Assembly: GCA_000016765.1 (NCBI GenBank) | Contig: CP000699.1 | Span: 2,046,001 to 2,110,000, forward strand | From: Rhizorhabdus wittichii RW1 | GTDB taxonomy: Bacteria; Pseudomonadota; Alphaproteobacteria; Sphingomonadales; Sphingomonadaceae | DNA: 64,000 bases | Direction: 5' to 3' | Shown here: one piece after another, positions 1-8,800 of the stretch | How positions within the stretch are numbered: the stretch's first letter is position 1 | Layout of the letters: each line of letters opens with the position of its first letter | Notes under the pieces: generated by a model | Seen by the model: only the letters and a program-made list of their open reading frames with translations | Database searches by the model: none | Told to the model about the DNA's origin: nothing | Program-made: the position numbers and the translations under genes

Positions 1-835
1 CGACGCGGCGCAGGATGTCGGGATCGCCGGTACCCTTGCTGGGGTCGGTGCTGCTCGATCCGATCCGCTCGGCGAACAGCGCGAGCGCATGGCGCGCCGC
101 GCCGATCGCGGGGGCCGCGACCGTCGCGGTGAAGACCTGTCCCCAGGGGAGGCCGTAGAGCTTGTCGGGCTGGTCGTGGAGCCGCCGATAGCCGTCCATC
201 TGCGAATGGATGCGATAGTCGGGAACGAAGACCGGCCGGTCGATGACGATGTCGTTCGATCCGGTGCCCTGCAGGCCCATCACCCGCCAGCTGTCCTCGA
301 TCGCATAGTCCGCGCGCGGGACGAGCAGGGTCTGGAGCAATGGGCGGCCCTCGACGATCGCGCCGAGCAGTACCCAGTCGCAATGCCCGCTGCCCGAGCT
401 CCATCCCCAGCGCCCGTGCAGCATGACGCCGCCCTCCACCACCTCGGTCCGCGCGCCGACCGGGTTGTACGAGCTGCTGACCCGCCGGTCGGGGTCGGCG
501 CCATAGACCTCCTGCTGGGCGCGCCGGTCCATCAGCGCGATCTGGAAGGCGTGGACCGAGATGATGCCGCCGATCCAGGCAGTGCTCATGTCGCGCTCGG
601 CGATCCGGATCAGCGCGCGGAGCCATTGCTGCGGCGTCGCTCCGGCCCCGCCCAGGCCGCGCGGCACGAACGACCGGAACAGGCCGGCCTCGCGCAGCGC
701 CTCGACCGAGGCGGCCGGCACCTGCCGCGCCTCCCGCCCCGCCTGGGCGTTGCGGGAGATGAGGTCGAGACAGGGCCCGACGTCGATGGCGTCGCCCGTC
801 TCCGGCGGCGCGGCCCGCGATGTGATGGTCGCCAT
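1..835 (-). CDS. HsaA-like flavin-dependent monooxygenase (acyl-CoA dehydrogenase fold), C-terminus beyond window
   Basis: The frame begins at ATG 833-835 on the minus strand and runs off the left edge after 278 codons. The product starts MATITSRAAPP and has the acyl-CoA dehydrogenase type 2 layout of two-component flavin monooxygenases such as HsaA (3-HSA 4-hydroxylase): an N-terminal helical part (EALREAGLFR, then PRGLGGAG), the DMSTAWIGG segment, and a central beta part with GRWGWSSGSGHCDW. HsaA-type enzymes take reduced flavin from a separate reductase and hydroxylate a phenolic ring; no reductase is seen here. It is the last visible gene of the leftward operon starting at 3756, 13 bp after the KshA-like gene. 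Family is fairly sure; the substrate is inferred from context. Confidence 0.8.
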   Translation of the reverse strand, partial: MATITSRAAPPETGDAIDVGPCLDLISRNAQAGREARQVPAASVEALREAGLFRSFVPRGLGGAGATPQQWLRALIRIAERDMSTAWIGGIISVHAFQIALMDRRAQQEVYGADPDRRVSSSYNPVGARTEVVEGGVMLHGRWGWSSGSGHCDWVLLGAIVEGRPLLQTLLVPRADYAIEDSWRVMGLQGTGSNDIVIDRPVFVPDYRIHSQMDGYRRLHDQPDKLYGLPWGQVFTATVAAPAIGAARHALALFAERIGSSSTDPSKGTGDPDILRRV

Positions 836-848
836 TGCGCTTCTCCGT

Positions 849-1946
849 TCAGCTGGCCGCGCCATGGGCGTCGGCTTCGAGGTCCATGGCGATGTCGGGC
901 GGACGCTGCTTGTGCGTCGGCACATGCCGGCCATCGACCTGTTTCCAGAAGCTCTCCGCCTGGTCGCGGGGATTGTAGAATTGCCGGTACCAGATCCGCC
1001 CGAGCGCGAAGTTCCGCTCGGTCGGCAGGCCCAATATCCGGATCGCGGGCTTCTTGTTGGCCCAGATGTCGAAATCCTGCTGGAAGGCGCTCAGCACCTC
1101 GTCCTGCATCCGCCGCGCCGCGGCCTTCAGCGCCTCGTCGGGGGCGTCCCCCGGCGACCGCAGCAGGTTGTTGTGCCAGACCTTGGTGACGCCGTCGTCG
1201 ACGGGCGTGTGGAAGATGAACTCGATGCCGCGAACGTCGCCGATCGATTGCCGCGACAGCAGCAGGCCCGGCCCGGTATACCAGGTGTAGGTCATCAGAT
1301 AGGCGTCATATTCGCGCCGGAAGCCGCCCTGCCGCTGATAGTAGAGCGGGCCGGCGAACTGGTTCTCGAAATATTCGCAGGGCGATCCGTGGGTCGGGCC
1401 GAGATGGTTCGAATCCGCCATGTTGTCGAGGATCTCCTGGGGATGGACGTTCAGCGTCCCCAGATGATCGTAGGCGCCGTTGATCCAGTCGGGCCGATCC
1501 CATTCGGGCAGGGCCGGCGGATCGACGTCGGGCGCGCCGTCCTCGGGATCGTGCCACATCATGATCGCCCCCATCACCTCCCGCACGTCGTAGGAGCGCA
1601 GCTTCGCCGCCTTGGGGCAGGGACCGTCATAGTCGGGGATGTGGTCGGCGCGGCCGTCGGGGGCATAGCGCCAGCCATGATAGGGACAGCGGATCGAATC
1701 CCCCTCGATCTGCTCGCCATGGACGGCGATCGAGGCGCTGGCCGACGCGGCGAGATGCGCGCCCATATGGCTGCAATGCGCGTCGAGCAGGACCAGCCGC
1801 CCGCTTTCGCCGCGATAGAGCGCGAAGTCCTTGCCGAAGAAGCGCAGCGCCAGCGGCGCGCGCCCGAGTTCGGCGGCGTCCGCGATCATGAACCAGCCGC
1901 GCGGGAAGGCGAAGTCGCCGAGTTTGTAATCCTCCGATCGTGCCAC
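849..1946 (-). CDS. KshA-like Rieske non-haem iron oxygenase (steroid ring hydroxylase type)
   Basis: 365 aa, GTG start. The Rieske [2Fe-2S] ligands are C58-x-H60 (DAHCSHMGAHL) and C87-x2-H90 (RCPYHGW). The mononuclear iron site is around residues 175-186 (NMADSNHLGPTH; D178, H181, H186). The spacing and the sequence GRADHIP...WHDPEDG resemble KshA, the terminal oxygenase of 3-ketosteroid 9-alpha-hydroxylase, rather than ring-hydroxylating dioxygenases with a beta subunit. It needs an external reductase (KshB type), which is not in this window. It lies between a KstD-like and an HsaA-like gene, the classical 9,10-seco steroid trio. Family is strong; steroid specificity is inference. Confidence 0.8.
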   Translation of the reverse strand: MARSEDYKLGDFAFPRGWFMIADAAELGRAPLALRFFGKDFALYRGESGRLVLLDAHCSHMGAHLAASASASIAVHGEQIEGDSIRCPYHGWRYAPDGRADHIPDYDGPCPKAAKLRSYDVREVMGAIMMWHDPEDGAPDVDPPALPEWDRPDWINGAYDHLGTLNVHPQEILDNMADSNHLGPTHGSPCEYFENQFAGPLYYQRQGGFRREYDAYLMTYTWYTGPGLLLSRQSIGDVRGIEFIFHTPVDDGVTKVWHNNLLRSPGDAPDEALKAAARRMQDEVLSAFQQDFDIWANKKPAIRILGLPTERNFALGRIWYRQFYNPRDQAESFWKQVDGRHVPTHKQRPPDIAMDLEADAHGAAS

Positions 1947-1992
1947 GCCTCGTTCCCGTCCTTCCCTGAAATTGAAGATCGCGCCGCCGCGC

Positions 1993-3756
1993 CTAAGCCG
2001 CGTGCGGGCGGGCGACGCCGGGCGCGCTTCGCGCCGCCATCAGCCGGTTCGCCGCCCGATAGGCCATGGTCAGCGCCGGGCCGAGCGTGCAGCCGGCGCC
2101 CGGATATTTGTCCCCCATGATCGACGAGGTGCAGTTGCCCGCGGCGAACAGCCCCTCGATCGCCACGCCCGCCTCGTCGAGCACGCGGGCATCGTCGTCG
2201 ATGCACAGCCCGCCCTTGGTGCCGAGGTCGCCCGGATAGAGGCGCGCGCCGTAGAAGGGCCCCTTGGCGACCGGGCCGAGGCAGGGGTTGGGCGACACCC
2301 GCTCGTCGCCGTACATCCGGTCGTGCGCGTCGCCACCGCGCCCGAAGCGGGCGTCGACGCCCTGCCGCGCGAAGCGGCCCATCTCCTCGGCGGTCGCCTT
2401 CAGCCCCGCCGGATCGATGCCGAGCTTCGCCGCCAGCCCGTCCAGGGTCGCCGCCTTGACCAGCAGGCCGCGCTTGCCGAACGCGCCGGGGTTCATCCAG
2501 TCGGGCGATAGGCTCGCCTGCAGCAGCCCGCCGAACATGTATCGGGAACGATAGGTCCGGTCGAACAGGACATAGGCGGGGACGCGATCCTTCACGTCAT
2601 AGTCCTCGCCATAGATGCAGGTGCCGTAGGAATTATAGGTGATCGCCTCGTTCATGAAGCGCCGGCCCTTGCGATCGACGATGATCAGCCCCGGCTTCGA
2701 CTTCTCGAAGAACAGGATGATCGAACGGTCGCCCCACCGGACCGCCGGTCCCCACCAGGCTTCGTGCATCAGCCCGGTCGCGGCGCCGATCGCGCGCCCG
2801 GCGGCGATCAGGTCGCCGGTGTTGCCGGGGCTGCCGGCGGACCAGTCGGGCGAGGTCGGGTTGGCGATATGGGCGGGCCGCATCGACGCGCTGCGCTCGA
2901 ACCCGCCCGCCGCGACGATCACGCCGCCGGTCGCGCGCCAGCGCTGCTCGCCGCCATCCGCCGCCGTGACGACGACGCCGTGGACCCGGCCGTCCTCGAC
3001 CACCAGCCGGGACACCGGCGCGTCGAGCCGGAACGCGATGCCGCGCTGGCGGAGCGCGAGGAACAGCCGGCCGACCAGCGCCTCGCCCATGCACAGCCGC
3101 CGGTCGCGCCCGCCGCGCAGCCGCGCCTTGAGGTCGGTCGCGTAGCGCAGCAGCGCGCCCGTCGCGATCCGCTGCCAGCCCTTCGCGACCGCCTGGATCT
3201 TCGACGCCTCGGTGATCGTCAGGTTGATCCTGCCGAACGCCTTCGACGATGGCGGCATCTGCCGCAGCCGGGCGAAGTCGGCGCCGAGCCGGTGGCCGTC
3301 GAGCGGCGCGCAGTCCATCGTCCGCCCGCCTTCCCGCCAGCCGGGCATGGCCGGGTAATAATCGGGATATTTGGCGACCGGGCTGTAGGGAACGCCGATA
3401 TCCCGCATATAGCCGATCATCTCGGGCGCGGTGCGGATATAGGTGCGGATCGTCTCGTCGCGGATCTGGTTCGCCGGGATCACGGCGCGCAGATAGGCGA
3501 AGGCCTCCTCCTCGCTGTCGGTCTGGCCGACCGTGCCGATCGCCGGGTTGTTGGGGACCCAGACGCCGCCGCCCGATGTGGCCGAGGTGCCGCCGAAGCG
3601 GTCGGTCTTCTCCAGCACCAGCACGCGCGCGCCGAGATCGCAGGCGCGCACCGCCGCGAGCAGCGCGGCCGCGCCCGATCCGACGACGATGACGTCATAG
3701 GTGCCGTCCCAGCCCTGGCCGCCCGCCGACCCCGATCCGATAGTGGCTGGTCGCAT
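1993..3756 (-). CDS. KstD-like FAD-dependent 3-ketosteroid dehydrogenase family protein
   Basis: 587 aa. The FAD-binding Rossmann motif VVGSGAAALLAA is near residues 24-35, followed by the E of LVLEK and the family signature GGTSATSGGGVWVPNN (55-70). The C-terminal part has PFYGARLYPGDLGTKGG and YPGAGCTLGPAL, characteristic of the KstD/fumarate-reductase-like flavoproteins that introduce double bonds into 3-keto steroid A rings. First gene of a leftward operon (KstD-like, KshA-like, HsaA-like). Its start is about 80 bp from a regulon element at 3834-3850. It is one of three paralogues in the window (also 13851-15545 and 37272-38930), so each may act on a different intermediate. Family sure, exact reaction not. 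Confidence 0.85.
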   Translation of the reverse strand: MRPATIGSGSAGGQGWDGTYDVIVVGSGAAALLAAVRACDLGARVLVLEKTDRFGGTSATSGGGVWVPNNPAIGTVGQTDSEEEAFAYLRAVIPANQIRDETIRTYIRTAPEMIGYMRDIGVPYSPVAKYPDYYPAMPGWREGGRTMDCAPLDGHRLGADFARLRQMPPSSKAFGRINLTITEASKIQAVAKGWQRIATGALLRYATDLKARLRGGRDRRLCMGEALVGRLFLALRQRGIAFRLDAPVSRLVVEDGRVHGVVVTAADGGEQRWRATGGVIVAAGGFERSASMRPAHIANPTSPDWSAGSPGNTGDLIAAGRAIGAATGLMHEAWWGPAVRWGDRSIILFFEKSKPGLIIVDRKGRRFMNEAITYNSYGTCIYGEDYDVKDRVPAYVLFDRTYRSRYMFGGLLQASLSPDWMNPGAFGKRGLLVKAATLDGLAAKLGIDPAGLKATAEEMGRFARQGVDARFGRGGDAHDRMYGDERVSPNPCLGPVAKGPFYGARLYPGDLGTKGGLCIDDDARVLDEAGVAIEGLFAAGNCTSSIMGDKYPGAGCTLGPALTMAYRAANRLMAARSAPGVARPHAA

Positions 3757-3833
3757 CGCTTCACTCCCATGCCCGCCCGGACGCCGCCGGCGCCGCCGCT
3801 CCTCAATCCCGTCATCGGGCTATGGCGGGACGG

Positions 3834-3850
3834 GGTTCACCTCAAACTCG
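3834..3850 (-). promoter_or_regulatory. Regulon element copy 1 (CGAGTTT-N4-TGA type)
   Basis: On the minus strand it reads CGAGTTTGAGGTGAACC, preceded by AAAAG. It points leftward at the KstD-like gene (start 3756), about 80 bp away. It matches the consensus CGAGTTTnnnnTGAGCG shared by fourteen sites in 1-40.2 kb. Confidence 0.7.
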
Positions 3851-3932
3851 CTTTTGATCGCGAAACCCTTGCCGGAACCCCGGAAATCGGGACGTCCGGC
3901 GGGTTGGACGACCGCATCCGCCGCCGTGAAAG

Positions 3933-3949
3933 CGAGTTTCTATTGAGCG
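3933..3949 (+). promoter_or_regulatory. Regulon element copy 2
   Basis: Reads CGAGTTTCTATTGAGCG, preceded by AAAG. It points rightward at the enoyl-CoA hydratase operon, whose proposed start at 4051 is about 100 bp downstream. It lies back to back with copy 1, one element per divergent transcription unit. Confidence 0.75.
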
Positions 3950-4050
3950 ATATCCGATCCCATATCCGGGTCGTCCGGCGGGATCGGCGCATCATCGCCT
4001 CCGCAGGAGAGGCGGCGCGCCCGGCACGGCCGCGAGCGGGAGGTCGAGCC

Positions 4051-4866
4051 ATTATTTTCGAGACGATCAGATATGAGGTCGACGACGGCGTCGCGCGCAT
4101 CGAGCTGAACCGGCCGCACCGCCTCAACGCCATCAACAGCGTGATGAGCCGCGAGCTGCCCGAGATGTGGCGCCGCTTCGACGCGGACCCCGACGCGATC
4201 GTGGCGGTGGTGACCGGCGCGGGCGACAAGGCCTTCTGCACCGGCGCCGACCTCGCCGACCTGCCGGAGATGCTTCTCGACGAGCAGGGCGCGCCGTCGA
4301 TCGCCTCGATCCGCTGGACACCGCTCCAGAACCAGGTCTGGAAGCCGGTGATCTGCGCAATCAACGGCGCGGTGATGGGCGGCGGCCTGCACTTCGTCGC
4401 CGAATGCGACATCGTCCTCGCCTCGGAGAGCGCGACCTTCTGCGATCCGCATGTCAGCGTCGGCCTCGTCTCGGGGCTGGAGACGATCGCCCTCGCCCGG
4501 CGCATGCCGATGGGCCCGGTGCTGCGGATGGCGCTGGCCGGCAGGGACGAGACGATCACGGCGCGGGAGGCGCTGGCGCTCGGCATGGTCGGCGAACTGT
4601 GCGCGCCCGACGCGCTGATGGCGCGCGCCCAGGCGCTCGCCGCCAGGATCAGGCGCAACTCGCCGAGCGCGATGGCCCGCACCAAGCGCGCGATCTGGAG
4701 CGCGAAGGAGACCGGGCTGACGCAGGCCTCGCTCGACGCCTGGACGGTGATGATGCGCCACAACCAGACCCATGATTTCGCCGAGGGCGTCCGCGCCTTC
4801 ACCGAGAAACGCGCGCCGCGCTGGGCCCCCTATTCCGGCATCGAGCCGAACGAAGCAGGACAATGA
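4051..4866 (+). CDS. Enoyl-CoA hydratase/isomerase (crotonase), proposed ATT start
   Basis: About 271 aa. Crotonase features are IELNRPHRLNAIN, the oxyanion-hole segment KAFCTGADL and GAVMGGGLHFVAECD, then DPHVSVGLVSG. Homology begins at IFETIRYEVDDGVARI, and no ATG, GTG or well-placed TTG opens the frame nearby. The codon at 4051 is ATT, preceded at 7 nt by a good Shine-Dalgarno GGGAGG (4038-4043), so ATT initiation is the simplest reading; the next codon is also ATT. First gene of an operon with MaoC, DUF35, fused 2-oxoacid oxidoreductase and thiolase, fitting side-chain or ring beta-oxidation. The family call is firm, the start tentative. Confidence 0.85.
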   Translation: MIFETIRYEVDDGVARIELNRPHRLNAINSVMSRELPEMWRRFDADPDAIVAVVTGAGDKAFCTGADLADLPEMLLDEQGAPSIASIRWTPLQNQVWKPVICAINGAVMGGGLHFVAECDIVLASESATFCDPHVSVGLVSGLETIALARRMPMGPVLRMALAGRDETITAREALALGMVGELCAPDALMARAQALAARIRRNSPSAMARTKRAIWSAKETGLTQASLDAWTVMMRHNQTHDFAEGVRAFTEKRAPRWAPYSGIEPNEAGQ

Positions 4867-5330
4867 CCGAGATAAGATTTGACGACATCGCCGGGCTCGA
4901 GGCGCTGGTCTCGGCCGACTATGGCCCGTGGAGCGAAGCCCGCACCGTCACCCAGGCGGACATCGCCGCGTTCGGCGAGCTGACCGGCGACCGCCAGTGG
5001 ATCCATGTCGACGTCGCCCGCGCGCGGGCCGAGAGCCCGTTCGGCTCGACCATCGCGCACGGCTTCCTGATCCTCTCGCTGGTCTCCGACATGCGCAAGA
5101 GCGAGGGGTTCCGGATCGTCGGGCACGGCAACGCGCTCAACTATGGGATCGACGGCCTGCGCTTCATCCGGCCGGTGCCGGTCGACTCCGACGTCCACTG
5201 CCGGACGCGGCTCCAGGGCGTCGAGGCGAAGGACGGCGGGACGATGATCGAGCTCGGCCTCGCCGTCCATGTCGTCGGGCAGGAGGTGCCCTGCCTCGTG
5301 CTGCGCTGGAAGCTCTTCTACCGGCCCTGA
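4863..5330 (+). CDS. MaoC-like hotdog acyl dehydratase/hydratase
   Basis: 155 aa, a single hotdog domain. The hydratase-2 motif is GDRQWIHVDVARA, with the D43-x4-H48 catalytic pair, followed by PFGSTIAHGFL (59-69), which lines the CoA-ester pocket. The length is typical of MaoC/R-specific enoyl-CoA hydratases. The ATG overlaps the preceding stop (ATGA), so it is translationally coupled to the crotonase. It probably hydrates a 2-enoyl-CoA produced by one of the acyl-CoA dehydrogenases. Specific substrate unknown. Confidence 0.85.
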   Translation: MTEIRFDDIAGLEALVSADYGPWSEARTVTQADIAAFGELTGDRQWIHVDVARARAESPFGSTIAHGFLILSLVSDMRKSEGFRIVGHGNALNYGIDGLRFIRPVPVDSDVHCRTRLQGVEAKDGGTMIELGLAVHVVGQEVPCLVLRWKLFYRP

Positions 5331-5346
5331 GCAGAGAGGAATCGCC

Positions 5347-5814
5347 ATGATCCAGGGCATCCCCCTGCCGGCCACCGACGATCCGCTCGATGCCGAATTC
5401 TGGGCGCGGGCGCGCGAGGGCCGGCTGGTCGTGCAGGGCTGCGGCCAATGCGGCGCGCGACGCTTCCCGCCGCGCCCGATGTGCCCGCACTGCCAGTCGG
5501 AGGAGGTCCGCTGGGACGAGGACCCGGGCGGGGGACATATCTGGTCCTTCGCCACCCCGCGCCCGCCGCTGCTGCCGGCGTTCGAGGCGCTGCTGCCCTA
5601 TGTCGTGATCGTCGGCGCGCTCGACAGCGACCCGGCGATCCGCATCGCCGGGATGCTGGACGGCGATCTTCCGGACGGCGACGCGATCGCGATCGGCCGG
5701 CCGATCCACCTGGTCTTCAAGGCGGTCGGCGACGACTGCGCCCTGCCCTTCTGGCGCCTCGGCCCGAAAGCGACATCGCGCCCGTCCGGGCGACCAAGGG
5801 AGATTCCGACGTGA
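5347..5814 (+). CDS. DUF35 zinc-ribbon/OB-fold protein (thiolase partner)
   Basis: 155 aa, ATG at 5347 behind AGAGGA. An N-terminal rubredoxin-like zinc ribbon has C32, C35, C46 and C49 (GCGQCGARRF...MCPHC), followed by an OB-fold acyl-CoA-binding domain. DUF35 proteins and domains of this kind bind SCP-x/Ltp-type thiolases. In ChsH2-Ltp2 of actinobacterial steroid degradation the pair forms a side-chain aldolase. The thiolase-like gene 9358-10503 lies in the same operon and is the obvious partner. It ends in a GTGA overlap with the next gene. Confidence 0.8.
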   Translation: MIQGIPLPATDDPLDAEFWARAREGRLVVQGCGQCGARRFPPRPMCPHCQSEEVRWDEDPGGGHIWSFATPRPPLLPAFEALLPYVVIVGALDSDPAIRIAGMLDGDLPDGDAIAIGRPIHLVFKAVGDDCALPFWRLGPKATSRPSGRPREIPT

Positions 5815-8800
5815 CCACCCCCGCCGATCCCGCCGCCGCGGAGCTGCACGACTATGCGCTGGACGACCGTTACCGGAGGACATCCGGCAGGGTCTATCTG
5901 TCGGGGTCGCAGGCGCTGGTCCGCCTGCCGATGCTGCAACGGGTCCGCGACCTCGCCGAGGGCCGCAACACGGCCGGCTTCATCTCGGGCTATACCGGCT
6001 CGCCGCTCGGCGGATACGACACCGCGCTGAAGGCGGCGAAGAAGGAGCTCGACGCGCACCACATCGTCTTCCAGCCGGGCCTCAACGAGGAGCTCGGCGC
6101 GACGGCGGTGTGGGGATCGCAGCAGACCGACCTGTTCGGCGAGGCGCGCTACGACGGGGTGTTCGCGCTGTGGTACGGCAAGGGCCCCGGCCTCGACCGC
6201 GCCGGCGACGCGATCAAGCACGGCAATTATTCGGGATCGTCGAAGCATGGCGGGGTGCTCGTCCTCGCCGGGGACGATCATGGCGCGAAGTCGTCGACGA
6301 CCGCGCACCAGAGCGACCACGGCTTCATCCATTACGGCATCCCCTATTTCAATCCGGCCTCGGTGCAGGACTATCTCGACTACGGCCTCCACGGCATCGC
6401 GCTGTCGCGCCATGCCGGCTGCTGGGTCGGCATGAAATGCGTGACCGACACGATCGAAAGCTCGGCGTCGGTCGACATCTCCGCCATGGAGGCGCCGATC
6501 CTGCCGCCCGAGGCGGAGGCGCAGGGCCAGGCCGGCCGCAACGCCCGCTGGGGCGTCCACCCCGTCCTTGCCGAGCAGTCGCATTACCAGAGGCGCCTTC
6601 CGGCGGTGCAGGCCTTCGTCAAGGCGAACCGGCTCAACCATCCGGTGATCCACGCCGAGGACGGCCTGCTCGGCATCGTCACCGGCGGCAAGGCCTGGCT
6701 CGACGTGATGCAGGCGCTGGAGGAGCTGGGCCTCGATCGCGACGGCTGCCGCAGGCATGGCGTCGGCGTCTTCAAGGTGGCGATGCCCTGGCCGCTCGAA
6801 CCCGACCTGATCGCCGATTTCGCACGCGCCTATCGGACCATCCTCGTCGTCGAGGAGAAGCGCCCGATCATCGAGCAGCAGCTCGCCGGCCTGTTCGTCA
6901 ACGACCGTTCCGCGCCGATCCTGATCGGGAAGAACGACGAGGCGGGATCGCCGCTGATCCCGTCGGTGGGCGAGCTCAATGCCCCGCTGCTGGCGGCGGC
7001 GATCGGATCGACCCTGGCGCGGCTCGGCGCCGGTCCCGGCCCCGCCGCCCGGTCCGCGCCGACCGCGACCGGCGCCGGACAGGCCGCCGGCCTCGTCCGC
7101 CTGCCGAGTTTCTGCGCGGGGTGTCCGCACAACGGCTCGACCCGGGTGCCGCAGGGCAGCGTCGCCTTCGGCGGCATCGGCTGCCACGGCATGGCGACCT
7201 TCCTGCCCGAGCGGAACACTCCGACGCTGTTCCAGATGGGCGGCGAGGGCGCGCCGTGGATCGGCCTGTCGCCCTTCACCGAACGGAAGCACATCTTCCA
7301 GAATCTCGGCGACGGCACCTATTATCATTCGGGCCTGCTCGCGATCCGCGCCGCCGTCGCGGCGAAGGTCAACATCACCTACAAGATCCTCGTCAACGAC
7401 GCGATCGCGATGACCGGCGGACAGGTCATCGAAGGCAGCGTCCGCGTCGACGCCCTCACCCGGCAGGTCCATGCCGAGGGGGTCCGCCGGATCGCGGTGG
7501 TCAGCGACGACATCGACAAATATCGCGCCGGCCATGATTTCGCGCCGGGCGTCACCATCCACCATCGCGACGACCTTGCGGCGGTGCAGGAGGAGCTGAG
7601 GGAGGTCGAGGGCGTCTCGATCCTGGTCTACGAGCAATATTGCGCGACCGAGCTGCGCCGCCGCCGCAAGCGCGGCAAGGCCGAGGACCCCGACCGCCGC
7701 ATCTTCATCAACCCGCGCGTCTGCGAGGGCTGCGGCGATTGCGGGGTGCAGTCGAACTGCATCGCCATCGAGCCGGTCGAGACCGGCTTCGGACGCAAGC
7801 GGCGGATCAACCAGTCGGCCTGCAACAAGGATTTCTCCTGCACCAAGGGCTATTGCCCCAGCTTCGTCACCGTCCACGGCGCCAAACCGCGCCGGCGCGG
7901 CTCCAGCGGTGCGGCGGCGCTTCCCCCCGCCGCCGCCGAACTGGCCGCGCGCTTGCCGACACCAAAGGTCGCGCCGGTCGACGCGCCGTTCAGCCTGCTC
8001 GTCACCGGCATCGGCGGCGCGGGCGTCGTCACCGTCGGCGCGCTGCTGGGCATGGCGGCGCACCTCGAAGGCAAGGGATGCTCGGTGCTCGACGTCGCCG
8101 GGCTCGCCCAGCGCAACGGGCCGGTGACCAGCCATGTCCGCATCGCCCGGCGGCCCGAGGACCTGCACGCGACGCGCATCGTCACGGCGGACCTCGTCCT
8201 CGGTTGCGACATCGTCGTGACGGCGGGACAGGAGGCGACGTCGAAGATGGTGGCGGAGCGGAGCCGTGCGGTGGTCAACACGCGGGTGGCGCCGACCTCG
8301 GCCTTCGCGAGCAATCCCGATCTCAACCTCGACGCGGGCGCCATGGTCGATCGGATCCGCGCGAGCCTGGGTGATGATGCGAACGCCGCCTTCGTCGACG
8401 CCGGCAGGCTCGCCGACGCGCTGATGGGCAACGAGATCGCCACCAACCTCTTCCTGGTCGGCTATGCGATCCAGAAGGGCTGGATGCCGGTCGGGATCGA
8501 CAGCGTGCTGCGCGCGATCGACCTCAACGGCGTCAGCGTCGAGATGAACCGGACCGCGCTGCTCTGGGGCAGGATCGCCGCGGAGGACCTCGCCGCCGTC
8601 CAGGCCTGCGCGTTCGGCGTCGGCAGTGGCGAGGGGGAGGCCCTTCCGCCGCAGGAGGAGGCACTCGGCGATCTCGTCGCGCGGCTCGCGGCGGACCTGG
8701 CCGCCTATCAGGACGCGGGCTATGCGCGCCGCTATCGCGCGCTGGTCGCCCGCGTCCGATCGGCCGACGGCGGCTTCCCGGAGCGGCAGGCGGCGCTGAG

